From positions 1,245,501 through 1,309,500 of the forward strand of contig NZ_CP041253.1 of NCBI RefSeq assembly GCF_006575665.1: a stretch of DNA of 64,000 nt, in the 5' to 3' direction. A model generated the notes under the pieces. It ran no database searches. It was given only the letters and a program-made list of their open reading frames with translations, and was not told the origin of the DNA. Each line of letters opens with the position of its first letter. Within the stretch, counting starts at the first letter, position 1. The stretch comes from Echinicola soli. Its GTDB lineage: Bacteria; Bacteroidota; Bacteroidia; Cytophagales; Cyclobacteriaceae. Shown here in pieces: positions 35,797-45,208 of the stretch. The translations under genes and the position numbers were made by a program.

Positions 35797-37572
35797 TTGG
35801 CAAAAGATATCATAACCCGATTTTTAATCTGGCGGCTCAAGCATATAAGTACTAAGAATTTTATGCTGATTCTTAGTGGTGTCATCGGTATTCTTACGGG
35901 ATTGGCTTCGGTGATTCTAAAGGTTTCTGTCCATTCCATTCAGCATTGGTTGATCGAGGGTTTTCAGATAGAGTATGCCAATTTCTTTTTTATTCTTTAT
36001 CCCCTGATTGGTATTTTTCTTACCTATGTGGTGGGTAAATATATCGTCAAGGACTACGGTGGTCATGGCATTCCAGAGATACTTTATAATATTTCCAAAA
36101 AGAATAGCCTTATCCCCAGGGTAAAAATGTACAGCCGGGTGTTTACTTCTTGTCTCACTGTGGGACTGGGAGGATCGGTCGGTTTGGAAGCACCGATCGT
36201 GGTGACTGGCTCGGCGATTGGCTCTAACTCTGGCCTTCTGATGCACCTAAACGCCAAAAAGCGGAATATCCTTATCGGTTGCGGTGCCGCAGGAGGAATA
36301 TCGGCCATATTTGGTTCGCCCATTGGCGGGGTGATTTTTGCGATAGAAGTAATCCTGATGGAGGTAAATACAGCAGCCTTTATTCCCTTGTTGATCGCTT
36401 CTGTGCTGGGGTCGCTGACCACCATGGTACTTATCGGAAATGATCCTATTTTCTCCTTTAACCTATCTGGAGAATTTATAGCGGCGCATACTCCATATTA
36501 TTTGCTGCTGGGCGTGGTGACTGGATTGGTATCGGTTTATTTTATAAAAGCGGTATTGAGGACAGAAAATTTATTGGAGAAGCAGCACAATCCCTGGCTG
36601 AAGATGCTGATTGGCGGGGCAGTGCTCGGACTTATCATCTTCTTTTTTCCTCCTATTTACGGTGAAGGGTATAGTACGCTGAACTCACTAATTTTGGGAG
36701 ATCCAGCGGTATTGCTGAACAGAAGCCCATTCTTCTCCGAGATCAACAATACCTACTTTATATTGTTTTATCTCTTAATGATCATTTTCGCGAAGCCGAT
36801 CGCAGCGGCATTGACCATCGGAAGCGGCGGTAGTGGTGGTATTTTCGCTCCATCCCTGTATGTGGGGGGAATCACTGGATTCCTTTTTGCTTTTGCCAAT
36901 AACTTCTTTGGGATTTATATCCCCATTCCGGTGGCCCACTTTACGTTGGTGGCGATGTGCGGAGTGATGAGTGGTGTGCAGCATGCCCCGCTTTCGGCGA
37001 TATTCTTGATCGCTGAAGTTACCGGTGGCTATGAGCTTTTTGTACCGCTTATGCTCGTTTCGGCCATTTCACTGGCCACTACGAATTATTTTGATAAAAA
37101 TTCCTTATACAAAAACCAGTTATTGGAACAAGGGAAGCACATCCCCGAAACCAAAGATGAACAAGTGCTTGGCCTGATCGATATTCGAAGGATCATGGAA
37201 AAGGACTTACTGCCCATTCATCCAGATGCAGTGCTTAAGGACCTTTGTGGATTGGTCAAACTCTCTAACCGTAATATCTTCCCTGTGGTCGATGAGAAGG
37301 GCACCCTGAATGGGATCATTACCTTGGATGATATTCGAGATATTATGTTTGATCGTGAGAAACAAAACGAAGTACAGATCCGGCAACTGATGCACAGTCC
37401 GCCTGACACGATCCAGCCCTCTGAAAGTATGCGGGAAGTAATGGATAAATTTGAACGTTCTGGGGCTTGGAACCTGCCCGTAGTAGATAATGGGATGTAC
37501 CTCGGCTTTATTAGTAAATCACGTATCTTTAATGCCTATCGGACACGCCTGATCAGGCAGCAGAAGGAATAG
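35797..37572 (+). CDS. ClC-type chloride channel/antiporter with CBS domains
   Basis: A 591-residue protein. The frame starts with TTG at 35797 (MAKDIITRFLIWRL); the first ATG is at residue 23. Residues about 25-430 form the ClC membrane domain: GGHGIPEI, the gating-Glu region GGSVGLEAPIV, and GSGGSGGIFAPSL. A cytosolic tail of two CBS domains (about 455-590) follows, with MEKDLLPIHPDAVLKD and MHSPPDTIQPSESMRE. It transports Cl- in exchange for protons or passively. It borders the candidate origin. Confidence 0.92.
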   Translation: MAKDIITRFLIWRLKHISTKNFMLILSGVIGILTGLASVILKVSVHSIQHWLIEGFQIEYANFFFILYPLIGIFLTYVVGKYIVKDYGGHGIPEILYNISKKNSLIPRVKMYSRVFTSCLTVGLGGSVGLEAPIVVTGSAIGSNSGLLMHLNAKKRNILIGCGAAGGISAIFGSPIGGVIFAIEVILMEVNTAAFIPLLIASVLGSLTTMVLIGNDPIFSFNLSGEFIAAHTPYYLLLGVVTGLVSVYFIKAVLRTENLLEKQHNPWLKMLIGGAVLGLIIFFFPPIYGEGYSTLNSLILGDPAVLLNRSPFFSEINNTYFILFYLLMIIFAKPIAAALTIGSGGSGGIFAPSLYVGGITGFLFAFANNFFGIYIPIPVAHFTLVAMCGVMSGVQHAPLSAIFLIAEVTGGYELFVPLMLVSAISLATTNYFDKNSLYKNQLLEQGKHIPETKDEQVLGLIDIRRIMEKDLLPIHPDAVLKDLCGLVKLSNRNIFPVVDEKGTLNGIITLDDIRDIMFDREKQNEVQIRQLMHSPPDTIQPSESMREVMDKFERSGAWNLPVVDNGMYLGFISKSRIFNAYRTRLIRQQKE

Positions 37573-37598
37573 CATAAAATTATATTCTGTTTCACATC

Positions 37599-37758
37599 TT
37601 ATCCACGGTTACCCACATCGGGCAAAACCGTATAAAATTCATTTACAGCGTTTTATCCACAAATTAGATTTTCATAATAATCACATAAATAGCTGAAAAC
37701 AAGATGTTTATGGGTGTCGAAGGAGAGTGTGTGGATAAGTGTGGATAATTGTGGATAA
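37599..37758. other. DnaA-box cluster, candidate replication origin (oriC)
   Basis: Perfect TTATCCACA boxes lie at 37653-37661 (plus) and, as TGTGGATAA, at 37730-37738, 37740-37748 and 37750-37758 (minus). One-mismatch boxes are at 37599-37607 (ttatccacg) and 37609-37617 (ttacccaca). The last three are spaced exactly 10 bp apart, and so are the first two. Boxes on the two sides point toward each other. The cluster is in non-coding AT-rich DNA. Four perfect 9-mers within 106 bp cannot reasonably be chance. Bacteroidota origins are often not next to dnaA, which is absent here. Confidence 0.75.
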
Positions 37759-38100
37759 ATATTGGTCTTAATTTTTGGAGCTTTTTTCTGTCAGTATAGG
37801 GCGATTTTTTGTTCCAATACATGTTCCTTTGACCTCTTAAAAAAGTGAAAGATTTTTCGAAAATCAGAATAAAATATTTATATCGCCAATAGCGGACCTA
37901 GATATATTACTTGGGTTCTATATGATTTACTTTGAGTGCTGAATTTATATGTGTTGGTACGGATTGAGCATTTAATTTTGTTGGATCTATTTGGAATACT
38001 GTGGGTAAATTATCTACGGGACTGTCCCACTTGTGCGGATAGATTAGGGAATAGTTTTGTTCCTACGGCACAAAGCCCACTGGAGGCAACCTGATTTTAT

Positions 38101-38257
38101 AAATGCCCAGCGGCATTGGCCAGGACTCCCTCCTCACTATTTTACCGACAGAAGTGTCAGCAGGGATGTTCCGTCAGGAGCATTAGCTTGGTAACAGAAA
38201 TTCTTCGATCTCCATAGCCCGCTAGCGTTCAGTTTACCCATAGTAAATCATATAGAA
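38101..38257. repeat. Multi-hairpin dispersed repeat R3, copy 2 (157 bp)
   Basis: A copy of 25865-26133 that lacks the internal 111 bp. It joins acagaaatt directly to cttcgatctcc. The palindromes are kept with paired changes, for example aatgcccagcggcatt versus aatgcctagtggcatt. It lies 340 bp to the right of the last DnaA box. Confidence 0.75.
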
Positions 38258-38565
38258 ACATTTTGTTGTTCTCCTTTAACGATAAAAAGAACGAAAAAAT
38301 CAAGGTTTGAAATGGCATTATATTCCTAGTCATGGGCAACACCTATGGTAAGCAGTCTAGCAAACCGATATAGGTTTTAGCGTTGAATACCTGATCAATG
38401 CACACAAATTTACGCTAAAATCCGATTCACGCCAGTAGAGCATTTTTCCCATAATCAACAGGGAAAAGGAATTTTAGAAAAGCATATTGAAATTTATTTG
38501 CCCCCAGAAATATTACTTGCTCGGTATTAAGGTCAAGTCAAGCTTAGGAAAAGAAAAAAGGGAGC

Positions 38566-39036
38566 CTAAACCAGTTTTAGATTTTTGCAATTGGGGATTT
38601 GGCAGTCACCATACAGTACCAAGGAGTGGCTGGTGATAGCAGAGGAAAGTTCTTTGCCCATGGTTTCCTTGATCAGGTTTATCCGTTCGTCAGAAAATTC
38701 GCGGATTTTGCGGCACTGGTTACAGACATGATGGTCATGGTGCTTGTACGTAAGTGCTTGTTCGTATAAGGCTACTTTGTCTTTAAATTGGTGCTTGACG
38801 GCTAGCCCACATTCCACTAGCAGGTCAAGCGTATTGTAGATTGTGGCACGACTGATAGAATAACCTTTATTTCTCATCAGTAAAAAAAGTCCTTCTACAT
38901 CAATATGCTCATCTTGCGGTAGGGCGTAGAGTTCATCGATCACCGAAAACCGCTCAGGTGTCTTCCTACTTCCCTGTCTCAACAAGAAATTTTCAAAAAT
39001 TTTCTTTGCTTTATCTAAGATTGACTTTTCTGCCAT
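38566..39036 (-). CDS. Fur family transcriptional regulator
   Basis: A 156-residue regulator. The winged-helix part (residues 1-90) has the recognition region YSISRATIYNTLDLLVECGL. The dimerisation part carries HHDHHVCNQC (Cys105, Cys108) and a second pair Cys145/Cys150, together a structural Zn site. The His-rich stretch gives the regulatory metal site. It could act as Fur, PerR or Zur; the sequence alone does not decide. The gene is isolated, reading toward the candidate origin. Confidence 0.9.
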   Translation of the reverse strand: MAEKSILDKAKKIFENFLLRQGSRKTPERFSVIDELYALPQDEHIDVEGLFLLMRNKGYSISRATIYNTLDLLVECGLAVKHQFKDKVALYEQALTYKHHDHHVCNQCRKIREFSDERINLIKETMGKELSSAITSHSLVLYGDCQIPNCKNLKLV

Positions 39037-39270
39037 AGTTTTTTCTTTACTAAGAAATAAAGATGGTGCATTTTTTTAATTATGTCAAACTGAGTCGATC
39101 CACAGAGGTTTAATAATGCTAATTTGCTTTCAGTCTAAATTAGCTTTGGTGAATTTTTGGCAAGTTTTTTTCACACTTTAGCAAGTCAGCATCCTGAATC
39201 AACCCAAAATCGTTTCTCGATTACTTGGCCATGTTTTTATTTTAAAGCTATAATGCTAAATTAGTTATGT

Positions 39271-40521
39271 ATGACCCTGACAAGACTCTTTATTCTTTTT
39301 TTTACAGCCAATTTTTTTATTAGCTCATCACTTTGGGCACAGGTGCCGGGGTTTTATTTAAAAGAAGACCAAAAGCGGGTCAACATCCCTTTTCTCAATT
39401 ACAATAACCTGGTTATCGTCCCGCTATCGATCAATGGTGGACCAACCTTGAATTTTTTGTTGGACACAGGGGTAAAGTCAAATATTCTATTTAGCAAGTC
39501 CATTGGTGATGAGATAGGGCTTTACTATACGAGGACCCTTAACCTCATGGGCGCAGACGGCAAGACCGTGCTGACGGCATTGGTGTCTCCAAATAATTAT
39601 TTCGATGTAGGCCCTGTGGAAGGTAAGGTGCAGGCAATACTGGTACTGGAGGAAGACTTTTTGGAATTGGAACGGGTAATTGGCCTGCCGATCCATGGCA
39701 TTATCGGCTATGAGTTTTTTAAATATAATCCAGTCAGAATCAACTATGACACGGACATCATCACCTTTTATCGGCAGGATCGGTTGAATTGGCGGCCGTT
39801 TGGATACAGAAAGATAGGCTTGGACTTTAATAACTATAAACCGTATGTGAAAAGCACCATCCACCAGATCGGTGGCGCGGTGATTCATGGAAAATTACTT
39901 ATTGACACTGGGGCTAACCACGGTTTGATGCTTAATCGGGAAACTTCTGATGAGATCGTCCTGCCTCCGGAAAATATCGAGACAGACCTCGGTCGGTCAT
40001 TGGGAGGTGATCTTTATGGATATGCAGGAAGGGTAAAAAAATACAGCTTGGGTAATTTGAATTTTCGGAAAGTCATCACTTCTTATCCAGATGAAACAGA
40101 GTTTTCGTCTATCATTATCGAATCTGGGAGACTTGGTAGTTTGGGGTCGGATATATTGTCCAGAATGACACTGATCATAGACTATCCCAGAGAAAGGATG
40201 CTGTATAAAAAGGCTGCCGACTTTCATAAACCTTTTGAATATGACATGAGTGGCTTGAAAATACGGCTGACAAGTGTAGAGGAGAGGCGCTATTATGTCA
40301 GCAGTGTTCAGGAAGATTCCCCTGCTTCTCGAAAAAATTTCAAAACAGGGGATGAAATTCTGGCAATAAATTTACTTCCCGTAGAATACTGGGACCTTTC
40401 TGGAATCAATGATTTATTGCGTTCTGAGACAGAAAGGAAAATATTATTTACCATTAGAAGAAACATTAATGGAATAATGGTGGAACTGGAAAAAGAAATC
40501 ACACTGGAAAAACAGTTATAA
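39271..40521 (+). CDS. Secreted retropepsin-like aspartyl protease with PDZ domain
   Basis: A 416-residue protein with signal peptide (residues 1-24, ending LWAQ). It carries two aspartyl-protease-like halves in one chain. Each half has a catalytic-type motif: LLDTGVKS (Asp65) and LIDTGANH (Asp212). A PDZ domain follows at about residues 315-410 (YYVSSVQEDSPASRKNFKTGDEIL is its carboxylate-binding start). This arrangement recurs in Bacteroidota envelope proteins. It probably cleaves or binds periplasmic peptides. The sensor kinase gene follows at 110 bp in the same direction. Confidence 0.87.
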   Translation: MTLTRLFILFFTANFFISSSLWAQVPGFYLKEDQKRVNIPFLNYNNLVIVPLSINGGPTLNFLLDTGVKSNILFSKSIGDEIGLYYTRTLNLMGADGKTVLTALVSPNNYFDVGPVEGKVQAILVLEEDFLELERVIGLPIHGIIGYEFFKYNPVRINYDTDIITFYRQDRLNWRPFGYRKIGLDFNNYKPYVKSTIHQIGGAVIHGKLLIDTGANHGLMLNRETSDEIVLPPENIETDLGRSLGGDLYGYAGRVKKYSLGNLNFRKVITSYPDETEFSSIIIESGRLGSLGSDILSRMTLIIDYPRERMLYKKAADFHKPFEYDMSGLKIRLTSVEERRYYVSSVQEDSPASRKNFKTGDEILAINLLPVEYWDLSGINDLLRSETERKILFTIRRNINGIMVELEKEITLEKQL

Positions 40522-40631
40522 AACAGTAGTTTTTCGTAATATTGAAAAACAAAAATAGCCTAAATGGGATTGAAGGGCGAATCTTTTTATTCATGAAAGT
40601 AAAAAAAGCTTGTTTTTCTTGTAGATAGTCG

Positions 40632-43600
40632 ATGGTGATGAAGAGAAGAAATATGGAACCTTCCATGCTTACCTTTAGGAGGTTCAGCTTCGGGGAATAT
40701 CAATGTATTTATCAAAGCAGTTCATTGGATCCGTACATTGATCAGTCAGATTTGAAGAGTTTTTCAGCAGCTTTTTTGTGCATGCCAAATCCGGCTCTTG
40801 AGCACATTTATCAGTATTTTTTGATGGAGAGGTCGCTAAGTACCTTTTTCTTTTTCAGTGATGGTACATTTATCAGCGTAAGGTTAAAAGGCAATGTCAT
40901 TAAGGAATCTGACTCGGCATTGTTTAATATTATGGTCTCACCGGTTCCAAATGTCGATGCCTCCCTGTCAGGCTGGATTCTGGACATGGAAACCCAGAGG
41001 TTTTACAGCAATCTTTATAATACAAAACCACAATACCATGGTGACAGTGATTTTATAAGCATGCTCATGCGCCACTACAAGGGAGAGAGTAGAGAGGCTT
41101 TTGAACAGTTTATCACCTCCATGGATCAAAAAACATTACCAGTGGACGCTTCCAAGAAGCTACAGTTGGTAAAAACACCCATTGAAAATGGCAGGTTCTA
41201 CTTTTTTGTGGAGCTTAAGGATAAACGATTGGAGAGTCAGCCCCAGTTTATACCACTAAAGTCTGAATATTTTCATCAAATTGGCCCCAGGACCTTGTTT
41301 TATGACTTTGGAAGTGACCAATCCAAAATATCCCTTTCCGGGGATACAGAAGAAATCTTGGGTTATCACTCGAAGGAATTGGAGGAGTTTACCGTCGACC
41401 GCTGGCATGCGCTTATCCATCCAGAAGATGTAGGAAAAAGAAAGACCATCGACAAAAGGGAGCCTTCCAAACCTACCGGGGCGTGGTATCGAATACGGCA
41501 CGGGCAGGGACATTATGTTTTTGTGTATGAAGCTATTTATCCCTATCTCGATGCTGTAACCGGACAGGAAAGGATATTTGGCAAAATCAGGCTGGCATCC
41601 AAGTGGGAGTATCGACAGGGGGAAGATGTTAAGATAAAACATACCTTTAAAGAGTTGGCTGATTGTATGCCGGACTTAGTATACTTGTACAGTGAAAATG
41701 CCAAAGGAGAGGTTGAGGTTAGGTTTTTGAGTGGCGATACAGAAGAGATCCTTGGCGTGGATGCAGGCTACTTTAAAAAGAATGTCAGAGAGATTATAGA
41801 TAGTTTTTACTCCGTGGATATACCGCAAGAAGGGAGACTTTTAAGCAATACGAAATCTTCTGAAGCATCTACGATGGTGTTTCAGGTGATGCTGCCCAAT
41901 AAAGAAATCAGGTGGCTTTATTCAAAATCGTATCCGTTAAGAGAAGGGGATGACGCACAAATCCGCTTAAGAAACATCGTGGACATGTCTTCCCACAGAT
42001 CGATCGAAGAGGAGGCTATGGGTGTCCAAGACCAAAGTACCGCGGGCTTTGATTATATTCCTTTGGTGATTTTTCAATATAATAGCCAAGGGACCATTTT
42101 AAAAGCCAATAGAACACTTTTCCAAAAGACCCAGATCACTGACAGGAGCAAGTATATCGGTAGGAGCATCCACGAAATTTATAAGGACTCCACAATTTAT
42201 GATACACTTTTACAAGGGATTAACAAGGGTTTCGCAAGGTATGAAGGGCCGTTTATTTCCTTTTTGAATAATAGCAAATATTATGTTGGCCTGACGGTGA
42301 GAAAGCTCGAAAATGAGGACATTTACCAAGCGGCTTTTGAGGACATCAGTGAAAAGGATTTTGTCCAGCGCGTACTTAATGAAGTGGCCACCATTTCAGC
42401 CCATTTTAATGATGCGGAGTTCTTTAACCAACTCGTAAAACTACTGTCCCAAAAGCTTAATTTTACCTTTTGTATGGTGGGGGAGTATGTCTCTCAATCC
42501 AACTCAATTCGAAGTATTGCCGTGGCAAAGTCAGGAGAGCTTATAGATAATTTTTCCTATTCACTTTTAAATACCCCCTGCTATCATGCGATCAATGGTA
42601 CCGAAGATGACAATGTGGTGATTGTGCCCAATCAGGTGGCAAAAAAATATCCAAAAGACAAATTTTTACAAGATGAGCAATTGGTATCATATTGCTCTAC
42701 GGGCATAAAGGATAAATCAGGAAAGAAGCTTGGTATATTGGTCTTGGCTGACAGAAGCCCTATTCTAAACCAAAATATCCTTATCAATATTATCTCGATC
42801 CTTGGGGACCGGGCTGGGGCAGAGCTGCAGCGCATGCGTTATGAGAAAGAGCTGATAGCTTCACAGCAGCTTTACCAAAGCATTGCTGAAAATTTTCCCA
42901 AAGGTACCATCGATGTGCTCGATCGGGACTTGAAATATATTTATACAGAGGGGAGTGAATACCGCAATTTACAGATCAATCCAAAACATCTCATTGGAGC
43001 CTTCCACCTTGCCAAATATGAGGCTGATGTCGCTGCGCATGCAAAAGCGCACCTGGAAGAGGTTTTTGGGGGGAAGACCGTGACCTATGAGATCAGCTAT
43101 AATGGGGAAAACTATAAAAAGATAGGTGTGCCGCTTAGAAATGAGGAGGGTGAAGTGACCCGAGCACTGCTCGTTACCCAGAATATCTCTGCCTATAAAA
43201 TAGCAGAAGTGGAGCGGGAAAAGCTCATTAGAGATCTGTCCAGCCATAATGAAGAGCTACAGCATTTTGCATACATTGTCTCGCATAATTTGCGGGCTCC
43301 GATCGTGAACATCACTTCCCTGCTGGATCTTATCGATGCCGATAATCTGTCCGATGAAGAAAATAAGGTACTCTTTGACAGTCTTAAGGATTCTACTTCC
43401 ATCTTAAACACCACACTGATGGACCTCATCGAAGTGGTCTCTATTAAGAAGAAAAAGCTGATCAAAATCGATCGGATAAACTTCGATAGCATCGTCAATA
43501 ATATTGAAAAGAGCCTCTTTAGACAACTGAAAGATGCAAAGGCAAAAATTCATAGGGATTTTGAGGCCGCAGAAATCAATTACGTCTATAGCCACCTTGA

Positions 43601-43925
43601 GAATTTTTTGCTGAACTTCATGACCAATGCCATCAAGTACAGTCATCCAGACCGCATTCCCGAGATAATTATTAAGACTAGAGAGGAAGGTGATAAATGC
43701 AGGATTACCTTCACAGATAATGGCATCGGCATTGACTTGGAGAAATATGGGGATCGTATTTTTGGACTCTATCAGCGATTTCATAACCATGTGGAGGGAA
43801 AAGGCCTTGGGCTTTATCTTATCAAAGAGCAAATCCGCTCACTGGACGGTGAAATTTCAGTAAAAAGTTCTGAGGGCGAAGGAACTACCTTTTCGGTGCT
43901 CCTGAAAAACCTCCCACTGCCTTAG
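40632..43925 (+). CDS. Multi-PAS/GAF sensor histidine kinase, 1097 residues
   Basis: A large cytosolic-looking kinase with no clear membrane segment. The N-terminal 200 residues are of unknown type. PAS domains follow: about 220-330 with SLSGDTEEILGYHSKELEEF, about 345-460 with a second SGDTEEILGV copy, and about 475-580. A GAF-like domain is at about 585-745, and another PAS at about 748-865. The HisKA H-box has His885 (SHNLRAP). The HATPase has the N-box NFMTNAIKYSHPDR and G boxes DNGIGIDLEKYG and GKGLGLYLIKEQI. It has no receiver, so it must act on a separate regulator. Its signal is unknown. Confidence 0.92.
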   Translation: MVMKRRNMEPSMLTFRRFSFGEYQCIYQSSSLDPYIDQSDLKSFSAAFLCMPNPALEHIYQYFLMERSLSTFFFFSDGTFISVRLKGNVIKESDSALFNIMVSPVPNVDASLSGWILDMETQRFYSNLYNTKPQYHGDSDFISMLMRHYKGESREAFEQFITSMDQKTLPVDASKKLQLVKTPIENGRFYFFVELKDKRLESQPQFIPLKSEYFHQIGPRTLFYDFGSDQSKISLSGDTEEILGYHSKELEEFTVDRWHALIHPEDVGKRKTIDKREPSKPTGAWYRIRHGQGHYVFVYEAIYPYLDAVTGQERIFGKIRLASKWEYRQGEDVKIKHTFKELADCMPDLVYLYSENAKGEVEVRFLSGDTEEILGVDAGYFKKNVREIIDSFYSVDIPQEGRLLSNTKSSEASTMVFQVMLPNKEIRWLYSKSYPLREGDDAQIRLRNIVDMSSHRSIEEEAMGVQDQSTAGFDYIPLVIFQYNSQGTILKANRTLFQKTQITDRSKYIGRSIHEIYKDSTIYDTLLQGINKGFARYEGPFISFLNNSKYYVGLTVRKLENEDIYQAAFEDISEKDFVQRVLNEVATISAHFNDAEFFNQLVKLLSQKLNFTFCMVGEYVSQSNSIRSIAVAKSGELIDNFSYSLLNTPCYHAINGTEDDNVVIVPNQVAKKYPKDKFLQDEQLVSYCSTGIKDKSGKKLGILVLADRSPILNQNILINIISILGDRAGAELQRMRYEKELIASQQLYQSIAENFPKGTIDVLDRDLKYIYTEGSEYRNLQINPKHLIGAFHLAKYEADVAAHAKAHLEEVFGGKTVTYEISYNGENYKKIGVPLRNEEGEVTRALLVTQNISAYKIAEVEREKLIRDLSSHNEELQHFAYIVSHNLRAPIVNITSLLDLIDADNLSDEENKVLFDSLKDSTSILNTTLMDLIEVVSIKKKKLIKIDRINFDSIVNNIEKSLFRQLKDAKAKIHRDFEAAEINYVYSHLENFLLNFMTNAIKYSHPDRIPEIIIKTREEGDKCRITFTDNGIGIDLEKYGDRIFGLYQRFHNHVEGKGLGLYLIKEQIRSLDGEISVKSSEGEGTTFSVLLKNLPLP

Positions 43926-44127
43926 ATATTTATAAATAAATTAGGATGCTTTGCGGAGTGTGGAGTGCATTTTTTTAAACTCTTTCCATTCTTTTGCGTG
44001 AGAATACCTAAATTCGAATATTCCAGACCGGATGAATAGGGACATGATATGGAGATTTTATAAGTTTCCTTTACCTTCGGCTGGTCATATCACAAACTAG
44101 ATACTGTTAAATATCAATTATAAGCAC

Positions 44128-44718
44128 ATGAAAAAAGCAATTATTCCAATTTTGATTTTGGTGGTAGTGGGTATTTTTGTCTATACCAAGGCGGTAGGAA
44201 CCTACAACCAATTTGTACAGACTGAAGAAGACATCAACGGCAAGTGGGCTGAAGTGGAAACCCAATACCAACGAAGGGCAGACCTTATCCCCAATTTGGT
44301 CAATACAGTGAAAGGCTATGCCGATTTTGAGAAAGAAACCCTGGAAGGTGTCATCAACGCACGTGCCAAGGCCACTTCGATCAATATCAATGCCAATGAG
44401 CTTACCCCTGAAAAGGTAGCCCAATTCCAACAAGCACAAGATCAACTGGGCGGGAGCCTCAGCAGATTACTCGTGGCTGTGGAGCGATATCCAGACCTGA
44501 AGGCCAACCAGAACTTCCTGGATCTCCAGGCTCAGCTGGAAGGTACCGAAAACCGGATAGCTGTCGCCAGAAGAAACTTTAACCAATCTGTCCAAGCGTA
44601 TAATTCCAACTTGAGACAATTCCCGAATAATATCTTTGCGGGGTGGTATGGGTTTGAGAAAAAAGGCTACTTTGAAGCTGTCGAGGGAGCTGAAAATGCC
44701 CCTGCCGTAGAATTTTAA
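44128..44718 (+). CDS. LemA family protein
   Basis: A 196-residue protein anchored by an N-terminal membrane segment (residues 4-22), with a helical domain outside. LemA landmarks are visible: QRRADLIPNLVNTVKGYADFEKE, ARAKAT and AVERYPDLKANQNFLDLQAQLEGTENRI. The family often sits with TPM-domain proteins and may act in envelope maintenance; its biochemistry is unsettled. It is the first gene of the LemA-TPM-TPM operon. Confidence 0.93.
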   Translation: MKKAIIPILILVVVGIFVYTKAVGTYNQFVQTEEDINGKWAEVETQYQRRADLIPNLVNTVKGYADFEKETLEGVINARAKATSININANELTPEKVAQFQQAQDQLGGSLSRLLVAVERYPDLKANQNFLDLQAQLEGTENRIAVARRNFNQSVQAYNSNLRQFPNNIFAGWYGFEKKGYFEAVEGAENAPAVEF

Positions 44719-44730
44719 ATTGACTTATTT

Positions 44731-44750
44731 TGCCCGGTATATGCCGGGCA
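44731..44750. terminator. Hairpin between lemA-like and TPM genes
   Basis: tgcccggtatatgccgggca has 7-bp GC-rich arms and a 6-base loop, 12 bp after the LemA stop. It is followed by ttctt rather than a strong T run, so it could be a partial terminator or an mRNA-stabilising hairpin that sets operon stoichiometry. Confidence 0.5.
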
Positions 44751-44772
44751 TTCTTATTAAAAACACTAGGCT

Positions 44773-45207
44773 ATGGCCGAAAAACTATTTTCCAAAGAAG
44801 AAAAGCAACAGATCGTTGCTGCTATCAAAGCTGCTGAGCTGCAGACATCCGGTGAAATACAAGTTCATTTGGAAAATCACTGTAAAGGTGAGGTCCTGGA
44901 TAGGGCAGCAGATGTCTTCGCCATGCTCAAAATGCACAAAACCAAACTTCGCAATGGAGTGCTCTTTTACCTGGCTGTCGAGGATCACAAATTTGCCGTG
45001 CTGGGTGATGGTGGTATCAATGCCGTCGTGCCCAAGGGATTTTGGGATGGTATAAAAGAGGAGATGGTAAAGCACTTTAAGGAGGGCAAGTTTACCCAAG
45101 GACTGGTCACTGGCATCGAAATGTCAGGCAAGGCCTTGAAGGAGCATTTTCCCTATGATGCTGACACTGACAAAAACGAACTCTCTGATGAAATTTCCTT
45201 TGGATAA
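44773..45207 (+). CDS. TPM-domain protein (soluble)
   Basis: A 144-residue protein with the TPM domain pattern: IKAAELQTSGEIQVHLENHC at the start, a middle strand (NGVLFYLAVEDHKFAVLGDGGINAVVP) and the C-terminal helix region FKEGKFTQGLVTGIEMSGKALKEHFP. It lacks a signal peptide, unlike its neighbour. Such domains occur in the chloroplast TLP18.3 phosphatase and in YgcG. The next gene starts 1 bp after its stop. Confidence 0.88.
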   Translation: MAEKLFSKEEKQQIVAAIKAAELQTSGEIQVHLENHCKGEVLDRAADVFAMLKMHKTKLRNGVLFYLAVEDHKFAVLGDGGINAVVPKGFWDGIKEEMVKHFKEGKFTQGLVTGIEMSGKALKEHFPYDADTDKNELSDEISFG

Positions 45208-45208
45208 T

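Larger units (their letters stand above)
37573..38565. other. 993-bp gene-free interval containing the candidate origin and a repeat
   Basis: There is no credible ORF. From the left it holds the DnaA-box cluster (37599-37758), an AT-rich part (37830-37900), an additional weak box tgtgggtaa at 38000-38008, and repeat R3 copy 2 (38101-38257). The remainder to 38565 shows nothing I can name. It is the longest non-coding stretch in the window. Confidence 0.7.

Noticed and set aside
37573-38565. Plasmid-type origin or prophage attachment site in the large gap
   Set aside because: The boxes match the chromosomal DnaA 9-mer and there are no rep, par or integrase genes nearby.
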